NCBI GenBank assembly: GCA_016802295.1
Contig: JAESIW010000107.1
Coordinates: 235,351 to 299,350 of the forward strand
Source of the DNA: Brachionus rotundiformis
Taxonomy: Eukaryota; Rotifera; Eurotatoria; Ploima; Brachionidae
Reading direction: 5' to 3'
Length of the DNA: 64,000 nt
Positions within the stretch are counted from its first letter, which is position 1. Each line of letters starts with the position of its first letter. The position numbers and the translations under genes are program-made. The notes under the pieces are model-generated. The model had not been told where the DNA came from and ran no database searches. It was given only the letters and a program-made list of their open reading frames with translations. This document shows positions 32,156-44,493 of the stretch, one piece after another.

Positions 32156-35100
32156 ATGAGAATTTCTTGGCAAGATGTGAACCAATTTTTGGAGTTAAAG
32201 TTTGCATTTAATTATTAATATTCTAATTTGGAAATGTACTATCTTATTTATTTAGTATACATGGACAATTTGAACAGAGTAGCGAATTTTTGGACACTCT
32301 GATCCTTTCGGCCATTGATTGTGCCGAAGAGGACCCAAATAGTGAATATGACACCGATTATTTCATGGTTTATGAGCAAAATGTCCAAGTTTTTTTTAAT
32401 AGAATCCGAAGTTTTATACATAAACTTATCCATTTTCCGCTTAGAATAACAAGTTAGTTTTTGAAATTAATTCTAATTAAAGATAAATACATTTTTTATG
32501 CTCAAAAAGTGTTTACAGACTCAATAGGAAATTTTTTTTATTCATTAATTACATTTACAAATAAAATAATTAAGTAAGATATATTTAAGAATTAAAATTA
32601 TTTTTATTTTCAAAATATTTAAGTATTATAAATGATGAACAAATTGGTGGTTTTAATGCTGAAATGAGCTTTTATTATGCTGAACTTCTTGGCCAACTTA
32701 AAAATACTTTAGTTGTTATCGGTAATTGGAAAAATTTGACCAACAACTACTTTAACTCTAAGTGTCTTATCCAAGAAGTAAGCTAAAATTTTGGAAAAAG
32801 GTACAATTTTAAATTTGGATAGAAAGGGTTTGGAGACAGTGTTTACACTTTGGGATTTCATGCAATTCTATCAATTCAAAATATTCTTTTGTATTTGACA
32901 TATCTGTTGTGTCAAAAGTTATTCTCTTGTCAAAAATCCTCTATGACCATGGGATTTGATTTTTGCTCGCTAAATGACCAAGAAAATGAAGATACCTGTA
33001 TGTTTACACAGACAATAAAACTTTTTGTCAACAATCTATTCCAGATAAGTCTTCATAACTTTAAGAAGGTGCCTAATTTAGGTCCACTTTCTTTATTGGG
33101 AATAATTTTTGATCAAAGGTGTCCGATGTGGAAAATTTATATGAAAATTATCATGAATTATGTTGTGAATGTGTAAACAAATGCTGGTATTTTTGCTACA
33201 AAATTTGCCAATTATTTGAAAAAGAAACTAGCTACCAAAAAAATCACCAGGTTTTTATATAATTAAGATACATTCTTAATCTTTGACAACAAATTGAATT
33301 TTTAAGCTTTTCTGGGGCTCATTCAACCAATTTGTCAAAGCCTATAAGTCCGGTAATGCAGAAATTTGTACCAAAGCTTTTAAAAGCAACAAAATCATCT
33401 TAATAGAGAAGGAACATATAGATAATTACAGTCATTTTATATTCCTGCTGGCATATAATGTTTCAGGAATTATCAAAAATATTTCGGTGAGTGAAATTTT
33501 TAGTCTTTACTCTAAAATACCCTCCTGAATTTTTGATTTGGTCAAAAAAAACCATTTTCATAAATTAATAAAATAAATTTTTGATTATGGTTTAAATAAT
33601 TAATTAAAAGTAAACATAAAAAAATAAAAGTTTTGTTTCTTATCTTTATAGGAAAAGAATAATCAACAAGAGACCAAAAACTACTTGGATCCTTGTTATC
33701 AGATGATAAAATCATCAATAAAAGAAATAATTGACCAAAATCAAGTAGCTGACCAGAAATCTTTCAACAATATTAGAATACCTCTTCAAATGTTGTGCCA
33801 CGAGATAGTTTCCAATTCAGCGCAAGCCTCCTTCATCGAACTTTCGCAAATTACCAGCTCAATGCCTACCATGTCCCAATCAGGCTCGAATTCTCGAAAA
33901 ATTTTTGTCGACATCCTCCTTATGCTATGGGAGTCCTATTTTTCCAAGCTGATTAACTCGTCTTTTTACATCCAAACAAAAAATACCAACTCTTTGTTCT
34001 CGTTGAGCGAGAGCCAGGCGTCTTTAACCGATTTTAAATCTGGTCTAAAAATAATCAACCAAATAGTTGGAAATGAAGTCAACAAATCAAATAACATTTT
34101 TCACATATTTTTGAGTTTTTTGTCCATTAACCTCAAAGATGGATGCATTGGATCAACCATCAACAGTAGCAATAGTTCCACAAACCAAACCAATCTAGTT
34201 TGGCGACAATTTAAAGGTCGTCTTTACACAAGACTCCATGATAAGCGCATATCAGAACTAGATATGCCAGGATTTTTAAATGTGGCCTATTTATTTTTCA
34301 TTCTAATCAAAAGTTTTAGTATTTCAAGTGACCTGGTCACCACCCAGCTTAAATACGAACAATTTGAGAATTTTTTCCGCATTCAAAATGTGTTTATTAA
34401 GTCAAAAAACATGAACAAAATAGACCATGTTCTGTCACTGAATAGCTCCAATGTGTCCTTTACGTCAGTGGTTACATCATCTAAAGTAAACGCTCTTAAA
34501 ACTTTCATGAACATGAAATTTTTGGCTCTAAAACTTTGGTTCGATTCAGCTGAATTGGAGAATGACGAAAATTCCAATGTGGATGCGTTGGTAAATGATG
34601 AATTTGCTACATTTGTTAACAATGTTGTCCATGATGCACAATTATTGATTGACCAAGATCAAAATTCAAATCAGATTTCAAATTTTAAAAATTCCCAAGT
34701 AATTGGTCAATTTCTAGCCGACCATTTGGCATGTTTTTTGGACAATTGCAAAGATTTTATTCTCATCAATGATTCCAAAGTAAATTTCTACATTTACCAA
34801 ACAAGTCTGTCAATATGCAGAGTTTTAAGTAAATCATTTGAAGTAATAACACCAAATAAAAAGATAAAATTAGTCTCTCTTTTAAGATAGGAAAAAAATT
34901 TATCTTTTTATTGTATAAAAATTTTAATTTAAAATTAATAACTTTTCAAATTAATTGTTGTATTTTAGATGAGATTAAATTGGAAGTAATTTTGAAATTT
35001 TTAAGTCGGAAACAAAATGAAATTATCTTTTCTAAATTGACCGAAATTTTAGCATTATATAAGTAATAATAATGTTTTTTTAAAACTTGAATGGACAATG

Positions 35101-37192
35101 TCTACTCTTTAAATTATTTTTTTTAAGAAAAATATTTCAAAATGAATTATCTAATTATAGATTTAATACTAAATTATGTAAGACACTTTTTAATGTTTAA
35201 CTTGAGAATTTAAATTTAATTTAAAAGCGGAAACAATGGTTGAATTTTTGACCAAATTGTGGTTAGCTCTAATAGATCAGCAAACTAGCCTAAACAAATC
35301 AACAGTTTTTTCTTACGAAGCCATGTCTTGCCTTGGCTATCAAGTGTGTTCACTGTATTCCAATTTAATATTCGATCCAGCACCCTTGGCACAGAACATT
35401 ACCAAAGAAATGAAAAATTTAATTGACATGATAGACAATTTTTCTCTGACAACTCTTTTTGTTTCTAATTCTAATCATCAAACAAATATAGAAGACCACT
35501 GTTTGTCTGTTTTGGTTAGATTAAAGTTTCTTGAACTTGTCCTAAATGACCAAGAACTTGAGAAAATATGCGATAAAAATTTGCCAAATTTTCACCTTAA
35601 AATAATTAATTTAATTGTGTTCGCGTTTATTAATTCTTCTTCGACCACAAATGGTCCCAAAGACTTTTTTGATCTGAAAGAGACCAGCACTTCGCAGAGT
35701 GAAAGAACCCTAATTAACCTAATCAATATGTGTTTAAATAAAATCGAAATTTTTAAAAATTTTGAGTTAAAATTAGATACAGATGTTGAGCATTTTTTGA
35801 TTGATTTTATCTCTAAATATGGACAAAAGCTCAACCTTATTCAAGTATTTTTCCAATCAGCAAATTATCATTTTATTAAATTATTTTTCAAAGTCTTTTA
35901 ATGAAAAGAAAATATTTTTAGAAAACTTAAATATTTGCTTTGGCGACTTTTTAAAATTGGTTCAGTCTATTTCTAGCATTGGCTCTCATTCAGTTTTGTA
36001 CAAGACCTATATAATAGCTTCCCAAATTGTCTATCATTTATCGGCTTTTATTCACAGCCGAGTAACTAGATAAATTAATAAACAAAAGACATAATTAAAA
36101 TTTTAAATAAAGGGCAGATCGGATACTTTGTTTGCTAAAATAATTGATAAGCTTGTTTTGCCACCAAGTTCAAACAAAAGCTCGAATCCAAAGCTCAATC
36201 CTAGCAACGTGTCTGTGGCAAATAACCAAAATAGCATTCTCATTTCGCTAAAAGACTCACTTCATTTAGTAAATAAAACAAATTTTATTTAGTTATTAAT
36301 TAAATTATCTTTAAAAGTTTTTAATTGGAATTGGTAAGTTGAACTATGAATATGATGGTTATCTTCAGCGCGTTCTTCAAAGCATCATTACCAACTTTAC
36401 TATGAAGTTTCAAATGGTAACTTAAACCTTACCAAACAAAAGAAAGCAGTCTATTTTTGTTTAGATGCAAACTGATGACCATTTCGTAGTCCTAGCTCTT
36501 GAGAAAACATTTTTGGAGAGTTGTCCATCCGAGATTCTTAATTTCAGGTCGTACATAATCGGCCTGTTGAACCAATGTTTTCTCAAAGAACCAAAAAATG
36601 TGCCCGAGACCGAAAAAGTAGCAAAATTAATCAATTATACTTTTAATTTTAATTCTAAGATTTTATTAATTTTAAAAGTGTATACAAATAATTCAATATA
36701 TATTTAACAAGACTGAACCAAGAGAAGTGCTTTTGAGAGATTGCCAATTGATATTTATTTCAATACTTAACTTAATATCAACAGATAACAGTTCACTTAA
36801 ATCAAAAGTCTTAAATTTGTTCAATTTTCTGATGAATTTGTCAAAAAGTAGTTCAAAGAGGTGATTTAAATTTTAGGATAAAAATTTTTTCTTATCTGTT
36901 TATATCAAGTGACGAAATGTTTAGTAAATCAATTGAGGATTTGGTAAAAAAATGCTGGAATTATCAGGAACCAAATAGGTTGTTTGTTAGCCTTACTCTA
37001 ATAGCCAAACAACGTCCTGATCTCATAACACAGCCCATTAAGGAATTAATTTTGCAAAAAGTAGAAGAAACTCAATCTAAATTTAGATACAATTCGGAAT
37101 TAAAAAATATTTTATTCATTCTTTTTGAATATATAGATGGTGATGAGGGAAAAGTATATTTAAATAAAAGGCTTGGATTCCTATGGTACTAA
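32156..37192 (+). CDS. MMS22L: MMS22L-like DNA repair protein
   Basis: MMS22L with TONSL protects stalled replication forks and promotes RAD51 loading in the nucleus. Seventeen exons in frame (32156-32199, 32256-32452, 32510-32573, 32624-32777, 32823-33068, 33119-33250, 33307-33486, 33652-34828, 34969-35062, 35128-35177, 35228-35844, 35894-36061, 36113-36268, 36318-36416, 36465-36617, 36712-36860, 36910-37192) give 1320 residues (human 1243). The clearest match is WRQFKGRLYTRLHDKRISEL in exon 8, equivalent to WKQVKGRIYSKFHQKRMEEL in vertebrates. AKIIDKLVLP in exon 13 and the helical C-terminus also fit. It is otherwise a divergent all-helical repeat protein. The exon 8 donor at 34829 is chosen by phase and is less sure. 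Confidence 0.82.
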
Positions 37193-37688
37193 TTAAATAA
37201 AATGTTCCTTATTTTCTTTTAATTAATGTGTATATAGTAATGGTTTAATATTTAGAAAAAAATTAATCAATTAAAATAATTCTAATATTCAAAAATAAAT
37301 TTTTAAAGCCAAAAATAAATGTTTTTTTAATAAAAATAACAATCTAAAAAAACAATAAAATGAAACTTATTTTATATAATTACTACTAAAAGGTGAAATT
37401 AAATATGTTTATATTTTTTTATAAGTAGGAAGTCGGAAACATCATTGGCTTTGATCAATCGGCAATAAATTCAATCTTTAAAAAGGACTTTTTAATTCAA
37501 TGAACTTTAAAAATTAAAGATATTTTCCAAATTAATAAAATTGCGAGCCTTTTTATCTTTATTGCTTTTTTCTCGTAATTAATTTGGTAAATAAAATTTT
37601 TATAATCATAATTTAAATTATATCTAATTAAGAAGAAAATGTTGAAAATTTTTAATTTAAAAATTAGGCTTTAATTTTTTAATTTACA
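37193..37688. other. intergenic, nothing recognised
   Basis: AT-rich spacer with polyadenylation-like signals after MMS22L. Confidence 0.5.
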
Positions 37689-38325
37689 ATGAGCAGATGT
37701 GTTGAGAATTATGATAAACAAATCGCTTACCATAGTTCAATTTTTAATTCCAATAAAGCAAAAAAGTTGTCACTAATGCATAAGTATATGCCCAAATCAA
37801 AAAAGACCACTAGCGAGAAGCAAGATTCATTTAATTCGAAAAAACCATCAATTACGCCAATCAATATGGATCGGTATCTCAATTTGCCAGAATTTGTTCT
37901 TCACATCGACACGCCTCGAAAGCTCACTGTCAAAGAACTAACACTTTTGAACATTAGCCAAAAATATATCCAAGAAGCCAGACAAATGGTATTCAATCCA
38001 TTGACGCTTTCACTTGTGCCAAACTTGGACTAAATCTATTTTTTAAAATTTTTACCAATTTTGAATTATTATTAAGAATCTATTCGTAGCAATTAACTGA
38101 TCTAATAATTTAATTTTTCTTATTAGATAGAATAAAAATCTTATTAGAGTGAAACAAAATATTTTTTAGCTTTTTTTTATTATAAAGTTCCAATATATGG
38201 TTTTGCCAAGGATAAAAAATTTGTTGCAAACACTCTTGATCGACACTCAGAAATGGATCACTCAATGGTACAAGATTTGTTTGAACCATAATGCCACAAA
38301 GACTGGAAAGACCATTGGAAAATAA
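37689..38325 (+). CDS. uncharacterised small basic protein
   Basis: A clear first exon starts at 37689 and encodes a lysine- and serine-rich protein (segments AKKLSLMHKYMPKSKK and LPEFVLHIDTPRKLTVKEL). Unspliced, it stops at 38035 after 114 residues. Alternatively a donor at 37989 (CAAATG/GTATTC) joins in phase 0 to an exon at 38188-38325 that adds 45 residues ending in GKTIGK, for 145 in total. That second block is GC-richer than its flanks and open in more than one frame, so its true frame is uncertain. It is repeated beyond the assembly gap at about 38996-39133. No known domain is recognised. Confidence 0.55.
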
Positions 38326-38455
38326 ATTATTGTTCTTATTTGTTTATTTAATATAATTTTTTTTAAATTTTGTTTTGAGATAAAGAAATTTCTACTCTAG
38401 GCAAAATGTGCAGATAGGAAAGCAATTTTGGGAAAAATTAGATAAACCAATATGC
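38168..38455. repeat. duplicated flank of assembly gap, left copy
   Basis: About 288 bp nearly identical to 38978-39261, ending at AAACCAATATGC on both sides. A few substitutions and length changes in T runs separate the copies. This is best explained by two haplotypes placed in series around the gap. Confidence 0.85.
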
Positions 38456-38977
38456 NNNNNNNNNNNNNNNNNNNNNNNNNNNNNNNNNNNNNNNNNNNNN
38501 NNNNNNNNNNNNNNNNNNNNNNNNNNNNNNNNNNNNNNNNNNNNNNNNNNNNNNNNNNNNNNNNNNNNNNNNNNNNNNNNNNNNNNNNNNNNNNNNNNNN
38601 NNNNNNNNNNNNNNNNNNNNNNNNNNNNNNNNNNNNNNNNNNNNNNNNNNNNNNNNNNNNNNNNNNNNNNNNNNNNNNNNNNNNNNNNNNNNNNNNNNNN
38701 NNNNNNNNNNNNNNNNNNNNNNNNNNNNNNNNNNNNNNNNNNNNNNNNNNNNNNNNNNNNNNNNNNNNNNNNNNNNNNNNNNNNNNNNNNNNNNNNNNNN
38801 NNNNNNNNNNNNNNNNNNNNNNNNNNNNNNNNNNNNNNNNNNNNNNNNNNNNNNNNNNNNNNNNNNNNNNNNNNNNNNNNNNNNNNNNNNNNNNNNNNNN
38901 NNNNNNNNNNNNNNNNNNNNNNNNNNNNNNNNNNNNNNNNNNNNNNNNNNNNNNNNNNNNNNNNNNNNNNNNNNNNN
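38456..38977. other. assembly gap (522 N)
   Basis: Run of N between the two copies of a 0.29 kb sequence. The repeated flanks suggest the gap is artificial and may hold no missing sequence. Confidence 0.85.
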
Positions 38978-39261
38978 TTTTTTTTATTATAAGTTCCAAT
39001 ATATGGTTTTGCCAAGGATAAAAAATTTGTTGCAAACACTCTTGATCGACACTCAGAAATGGATCTCTCAATGGTACAAGATTTGTTTGAACCATAATGC
39101 CACAAAGATTGGAAAGACCATTGGAAAATAAATTATTGTTCTTATTTGTTTATTTAATATAATTTTTTTTTAATTTTGTTTTGAGATAAAGAAATTTCTA
39201 CTCTAGGCAAAATGTGCAGATAGGAAAGCAATTTTGGGAAAAATTAGATAAACCAATATGC
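38978..39261. repeat. duplicated flank of assembly gap, right copy
   Basis: Second copy of 38168-38455. Differences include GATCACTC to GATCTCTC and AAGACTGG to AAGATTGG, consistent with allelic divergence of about 1-2%. Confidence 0.85.
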
Positions 39262-39760
39262 AACAAAAAAGCTCCTAATTAATTTAATTTAAACTTTGGG
39301 CTATAGATTTTTTTTACAACTAATAACGCCTAGTTTTGAAAGACTAGCATTTCGTCATTATTTAAATTTAAAAAAAATATTTTATAAATAAAAGCAGTTT
39401 ATTTGGCTTTTGAAAAATTTCATCTTGAAAATAGAATAAAAAATATATCAAAAAAAAATGAAAATAATTTTAACAAAAAATCTTTTTGCACACATCATAA
39501 ATAGAATCGAACACGAAAGCAAAATAAACAATATAATTAAAGCTATATATATATATATAATATAATTTTTTATTTAAAATCAGTTTGAATTTTCATCTTT
39601 ATTAAAAAATTGTATTATTTATTCTTAACTATTTCTTTTGTATTTAACTTTAAATTAACTTCCATTTATCATTTTTGCCAACATACTTATACTTTAATTA
39701 CACGTCAACTTAATGAAAGAGAAAATTATTTCTAGTTTAGAGAAAAAATAAATATATAAA
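39262..39760. other. intergenic, AT microsatellite only
   Basis: Contains a short (AT)n tract near 39543-39562. No gene or RNA recognised before the SURF4 start. Confidence 0.5.
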
Positions 39761-40709
39761 ATGAATATTAACATTTCAGTATCCGAGCGGAAGCAACAGG
39801 AACTCATAAACAAAGCCGAAGACTTTGTCGATACTGTAAAATTTAAACTCTTTGGCAAAAATTGAAAATTAATTCATTTTGGCACAAACAGGTTTTAAAA
39901 TACAGCAAAAATTATTTGCCAACAATAGCTCGACTTTGTTTGATAAGCACATTTTTGGAAGATGGTGTCAGAATGTGGTTCCAATGGAACGAACAAAGAG
40001 AGTACATATCTTACTCTTGGTCCGTACCTTTGTTCTTGGGTACTCTGTTTGTTGTCTTCAATTTGTTTGGACAACTGGTTCCATGCGTTTTTATCTTGTT
40101 GAGAAAACATGTCAACATAGCTGTATATATTCTATTCGGAATTGTTTGTCTTCAAGTAGATAATCCAATTTTAAAATTTAAATTTGCTAAAATAATCATT
40201 TTTTTCCAAAGACTGTTGCCTATAAAATATTATGGGATTTTAGATTTTTGTTGAGGAATTTTTCTCTAGCAGGAGGTTTGATTCTGCTTTTGGTAGAGAA
40301 TAAACCAGATGCCAAAAGTTTGTTTGCCGGTGTTCCTACATTGGGTGACAATAAGCCAAAGAATTACATGCAATTCGCTGGCAGAATTCTTGTAATTTTT
40401 ATGTTTTTGACATTGATTCGTCTTGATGTGTCCGTAATGCACATAGTTGTTGACATTGTGGGAACAGCCTTGATTGTTTTGGTCGCAGTTGGTTTCAAGA
40501 CCAGACTGAGTGCTTTGACTCTGGTCTTCATTTTGACAGTGATGAACATCTTTGCCAATCCATTTTGGACCGTAGACTCCAACAAACCTTTGCATGATTT
40601 CCTTAAGTATGACTTTTTCCAAACCATGTCGGTAATTGGCGGCCTCCTATTCGTGGTCGCACTCGGACCAGGAGGAGTCAGTTTGGACGAGCATAAAAAA
40701 CGATGGTGA
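39761..40709 (+). CDS. SURF4: surfeit locus protein 4, ER cargo receptor
   Basis: Multi-pass endoplasmic reticulum membrane protein that recruits soluble cargo into COPII vesicles. Exons 39761-39835, 39892-40155 and 40212-40709 give 278 residues (human 269). Highly conserved blocks are ARLCLISTFLEDGVRMWFQW, FAGVPTLG, VGTALIVLVAVGFKT, LHDFLKYDFFQTMSVIGG and VALGPGGVSLDE. The protein ends in HKKRW, where a dilysine-type signal for retrieval from the Golgi is expected (KKKEW in human). Several hydrophobic segments are visible across the middle. The first exon is short and hydrophilic. Confidence 0.96.
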
Positions 40710-41109
40710 TGCCCCAGAAAAAGGAATAAGCGCTTGTTATTTATATGTCATTTTTTAGTCATTTTTGATTGAATATTTTAAAATGTTTGCCAAAATTTTA
40801 TTTTCCAACATCTCAGACAATATGGCCTCTTCGGAATTAAATAATTAGTTTATTTGTATTATGGTTTCATTCAGTTCAATTATTTTAAACTTAAAGCGCT
40901 TATTAAATTGTTTTTTAAACCTTAATTTTTAATATTAAAATAAAATTTAAATTGAAAATTTTTTAAATATTAATAAAAAAATTTCCAGCATACATGATTC
41001 ATTTTATAAAATAAAAAAAAAATAAATAAAAATCTTATTATTTAATTAGATATTTTGCCGCTAGAAATTTTCAACTGATTTAATTTGAATCATTTGGAGA
41101 AAATCTTAA
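40710..41109. other. intergenic, nothing recognised
   Basis: AT-rich spacer between SURF4 and the next gene; no exon or repeat seen. Confidence 0.5.
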
Positions 41110-42117
41110 ATGTATTTTGTTAAAAGATTGGTTGCTTTGTTAATCTTGGTTGAAGTGGTCAAGAGTGGCAAGGCTAGACTAAATGAAAGTGTTAAAGATT
41201 TTTTGATAGAATCAAGAAGCCGATTAAATAATTGGAATAAGCTTTTGCCAAAATTAAAAGAATTATTGCCTACTAAACACAACAGATCATGGTCTAATTT
41301 GGACTCTCCGTTTTGGTTGCGAATGGCAAACCAGGCCATGTACCTGCAGTATTTGCAAGCTAAAGGCGAAAAAAAAACACTGCTAAAATTTGAGCTGGCT
41401 CAAAAAATTCCATTCTTGAAGAAAGTCACGAACCAGTGTCTCATTGATCCATGGTCAAATTTGGACTTTTGTAAATTTGACATGTTGAACAAAAACATTC
41501 AGCTGTTGTGTCTGATCGAAAATCTTGAGTCTTATCAGATAGAAAATCTATTCAAATTTGCCAACTCAACAAGCTCTGAGATATATTCTAAATTTTGCTG
41601 GATTCTCTATGCCATCCATTACTTGGAACGGTGTCAAATTGACATGCTTATAGATGAAAGCCATTGTGGATTAAATAATATTGAATTGATTATAAAGTTA
41701 ATAATAAAAAAAATAAACACGGCCCAGTTCGGAGGGGTTCATGAGTCTTTTGAAACATATTATTTCAGAATATTTAAAGATAGAGCCATGCAAATGCTCA
41801 CACAAATTCTAATTTTGCTGAATAATGTAAAAAATGATATGACAGATGCCAATGTGAACATGTTAATTTTGGATAGTGAAAAATTTTATGAATTAAAATT
41901 TAATTTTGAAAGACTGTTGAACCATTTGGTAAATGAATACGCATACGATAAAGTTAAATTTGATTTAAAATTTAAAATAGCCACTAGACATGATAGATTT
42001 AAGATAATGTCAAACATTATTGATTTAAAAATATCAAGTCTTATTGATTATTCGATAAGAATGATTTTAAAAAATTTGGTCAAGGAAATTAAAGGTTTGG
42101 ATAAGAGTTTTAATTGA
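41110..42117 (+). CDS. orphan secreted protein, intronless
   Basis: A 335-residue intronless frame. Residues 1-22 (YFVKRLVALLILVEVVKSG core) look like a cleavable signal peptide. The rest is predicted mostly helical with many Leu, Lys and Asn, and eight or so scattered cysteines, several in a central region (QCLIDPW, DFCKFD, LLCLIE, KFCWIL, RCQIDM, SHCGLN). No second membrane segment or known domain is recognised. Length, clean start and absence of stops in such AT-rich DNA make it a real gene. It could be an extracellular, lineage-specific protein. Confidence 0.75.
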   Translation: MYFVKRLVALLILVEVVKSGKARLNESVKDFLIESRSRLNNWNKLLPKLKELLPTKHNRSWSNLDSPFWLRMANQAMYLQYLQAKGEKKTLLKFELAQKIPFLKKVTNQCLIDPWSNLDFCKFDMLNKNIQLLCLIENLESYQIENLFKFANSTSSEIYSKFCWILYAIHYLERCQIDMLIDESHCGLNNIELIIKLIIKKINTAQFGGVHESFETYYFRIFKDRAMQMLTQILILLNNVKNDMTDANVNMLILDSEKFYELKFNFERLLNHLVNEYAYDKVKFDLKFKIATRHDRFKIMSNIIDLKISSLIDYSIRMILKNLVKEIKGLDKSFN

Positions 42118-42921
42118 AGAAAATTTATTTCTATTCAAAAATCAACAAAAAAATATTCATTATGTTTTTTTCTTGTTATATAATCATTATATAAACGCTG
42201 TATATTGTGAAAATGTATTTGACTAAAATTTTGTTTTTGATTAAAATAAAATAAAAATGAATATAGATAAATGGACTTATTTAAATCGATTTGTGGTGTT
42301 AGATAAACACATTTTTTTAATGAAACAAAATTTTTAAAATAATTATTTTTTCTAAATTCATGTATAAATTTAAAAATTTTAATTAAAAACTTAAAATACA
42401 TCCTTTTATTTCCAAATAACAAACTATATTTTGTTGATTAATAATCAAAAATTAAAAGTTTGTTTCTTGTTTAAACAAATTTTGAGTTCGTTGTTTAGGC
42501 TTTATCTTATCTATTTGATTAGTATCTTAAGAGATAGAAAAATATCACCATAAAAACGCAAAACTTTTGAAGAAAGAAAGATATAGTTTAGATAGATCTC
42601 GATTAAAATCTATTTATAGAAGGATTTGTGTTCTAGCATGACCAGCATATAAATAACTTGGCAAATTTTAACATTTGTCAAAAAAGTAGTTCAAATATTT
42701 TTGATAAAAAAAATTTCTTTTTCTTTTAAATAAATAAAAAATATATAAAAAAATAAAATTTAAATTGTTAACTTTAATTTAAAGGCTATTTAAAGAATTG
42801 AAAATTTTAAATTTGTGCAATTAATTCTCTTCTATAATCTTTACAAGTAGAAAATTAGCAAGACTTTTTCTTATTTAAAAATTTTGTAATAAGATTTAGA
42901 TATATTTGAAAAGAAATTAAA
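42118..42921. other. intergenic, nothing recognised
   Basis: AT-rich with homopolymer runs. Minus-strand open frames here are composition artefacts. Confidence 0.5.
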
Positions 42922-44023
42922 ATGGGACATTATGATGTATTTAACAATGATTCAACCAAGAGCAATGTTTTCCATAATTTGAACAAGCATTTGCACTCTC
43001 TTGAAGATGACTACTTCTATCATTTATACTTGGGCAAGAACCAAAATGACCTAAGAACAATGTTTGGTGATGTCAAAGTAATTAAATTTATTATTATAAA
43101 CCATTTTTATAAATGACACACCCTTAGTTTGTGTGCATGGGAGGCACATCAAAGCGTATGCAGAAGTTTGCACACTACATGAAGGACCTACTTGGCTACA
43201 ATATTCCAACTGGACTGACTCTGAACGATATAACTAAAGTAACTGACAGATACAGCATGTACAAAGTGGGTCCCATTCTTTTTGCCAATCATGGAATTGG
43301 TTGTCCATCGCTATCAATCTTGCTGAATGAAATAATGAAGCTATTGCACTATGCCGGATGTGAAGATCTGACATTTTTTAGAATTGGTACTTGTGGAGGC
43401 ATCGGTGTCGATCCTGGCACTGTGATCATTACTGAGGAAGCTGTGGACGGCCTTCTAAGAGCCGAATATCGCCAGGTAAACATCCAAACGCCCACAGAGA
43501 CAGTGCCATTATATTCTTAAATTAAGTATGTTTTGGGAAAAGAGAAAATAAGAGAGACCCAGTGCGATAGGCAGTTGATCAAAGACTTGCTCAAAATTTC
43601 CCAAGATATGCAAATAAGAAGAAAGTTTAATTTGGTTAGTGGTAAAACCATGTGTGCTCATGATTTTTATGAGGGTCAATCGAGAATAGATGGCGTTTTC
43701 TGCGACTATACCAGAGAAGAAAAGCTTGATTTTCTGAAACACTGTAATGAATTAGGTGTGGTTAATATGGAAATGGAATCGCTTTGTTTTGCCGGTATGC
43801 TCAACTATGCCAAAGTAAAATGTATGCTTAAAATAAAAGGCTTTTGCCAACGAGTGGAATTTATATTTTGGTTTTAGTTGGTATTGTGTGTGTTGCATTA
43901 TTGAACAGGCTTGAAAATGATCAAATTACGGCTTCTAATGAGCTTATTTTGGAATATCAGGAGAGACCATTTGAGATAATTGGCGAATATATTCGACGTA
44001 AGATAATGAATAATGAAGAGTAG
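42922..44023 (+). CDS. UPP1: uridine phosphorylase
   Basis: Cleaves uridine with phosphate to uracil and ribose-1-phosphate in cytosolic pyrimidine salvage. Exons 42922-43077, 43128-43475, 43527-43821 and 43878-44023 give 314 residues (human UPP1 310). Landmarks are FHNLNKHLHSLEDDYFYHL at the N-terminus, the phosphate-loop MGGTSKRMQKF, GPILFANHGIG, the nucleoside-phosphorylase signature RIGTCGGIGVDPGTVIITE, CDYTREEKLDFL and the substrate-binding VVNMEMES. The C-terminus VCVALLNRLENDQI matches vertebrate enzymes. The junction between exons 3 and 4 is set by phase (AAAT/GTATGC). UPP1 and UPP2 cannot be told apart here. Confidence 0.94.
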
Positions 44024-44493
44024 ACTTTGGTTCGTATGCTTGGAAAAATTTATAGATTAATGATGCAAAAAAAATATTTTTTTTTCTTATTTTAGGTTCT
44101 TTTAAATTTATTTATTTTAGTAAAATTTTAATTTGAATTAATTTTTTTAGTAATTTTTAAGATTTTTAAAAAAATTTTTCTTTAATCAATTGGCTCTAAT
44201 CATGTGGCCTAATAAAACTAAACACTGCTAATATGATAATACCAAAGATAAAAATACATTTTTTTAAATTTTATTAAAATTAGAATTATAACCAAAACAT
44301 TTAGAAAAAAAATTAAGATTCTCATTTATCTCGATTAATAAAAAATGCCATTATAGAAATCAGATTGCTTCGGATTTGGACCGAAATTTAATTTTTTTTG
44401 TAAAATTCGTTCGAATAAAATTAAAATAAAATAATTAATTAAAAAATATTGCATTAAAATAATTTGTATTTATCCTAATCATTTCCATTTGAG
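44024..44493. other. intergenic, nothing recognised
   Basis: Convergent AT-rich spacer between uridine phosphorylase and the minus-strand RAWUL gene. Confidence 0.5.

Noticed and set aside
38392..39105. long open frames on both strands across the N run at 38.7 kb
   Set aside because: Almost wholly N; the real bases at the ends are the duplicated gap flanks.
39543..39562. AT dinucleotide run as a functional element
   Set aside because: Ordinary short microsatellite; no further structure.
42135..42422. 95-codon minus-strand frame after the orphan secreted gene
   Set aside because: Low-complexity AT-rich translation with no start context, splice sites or domain.
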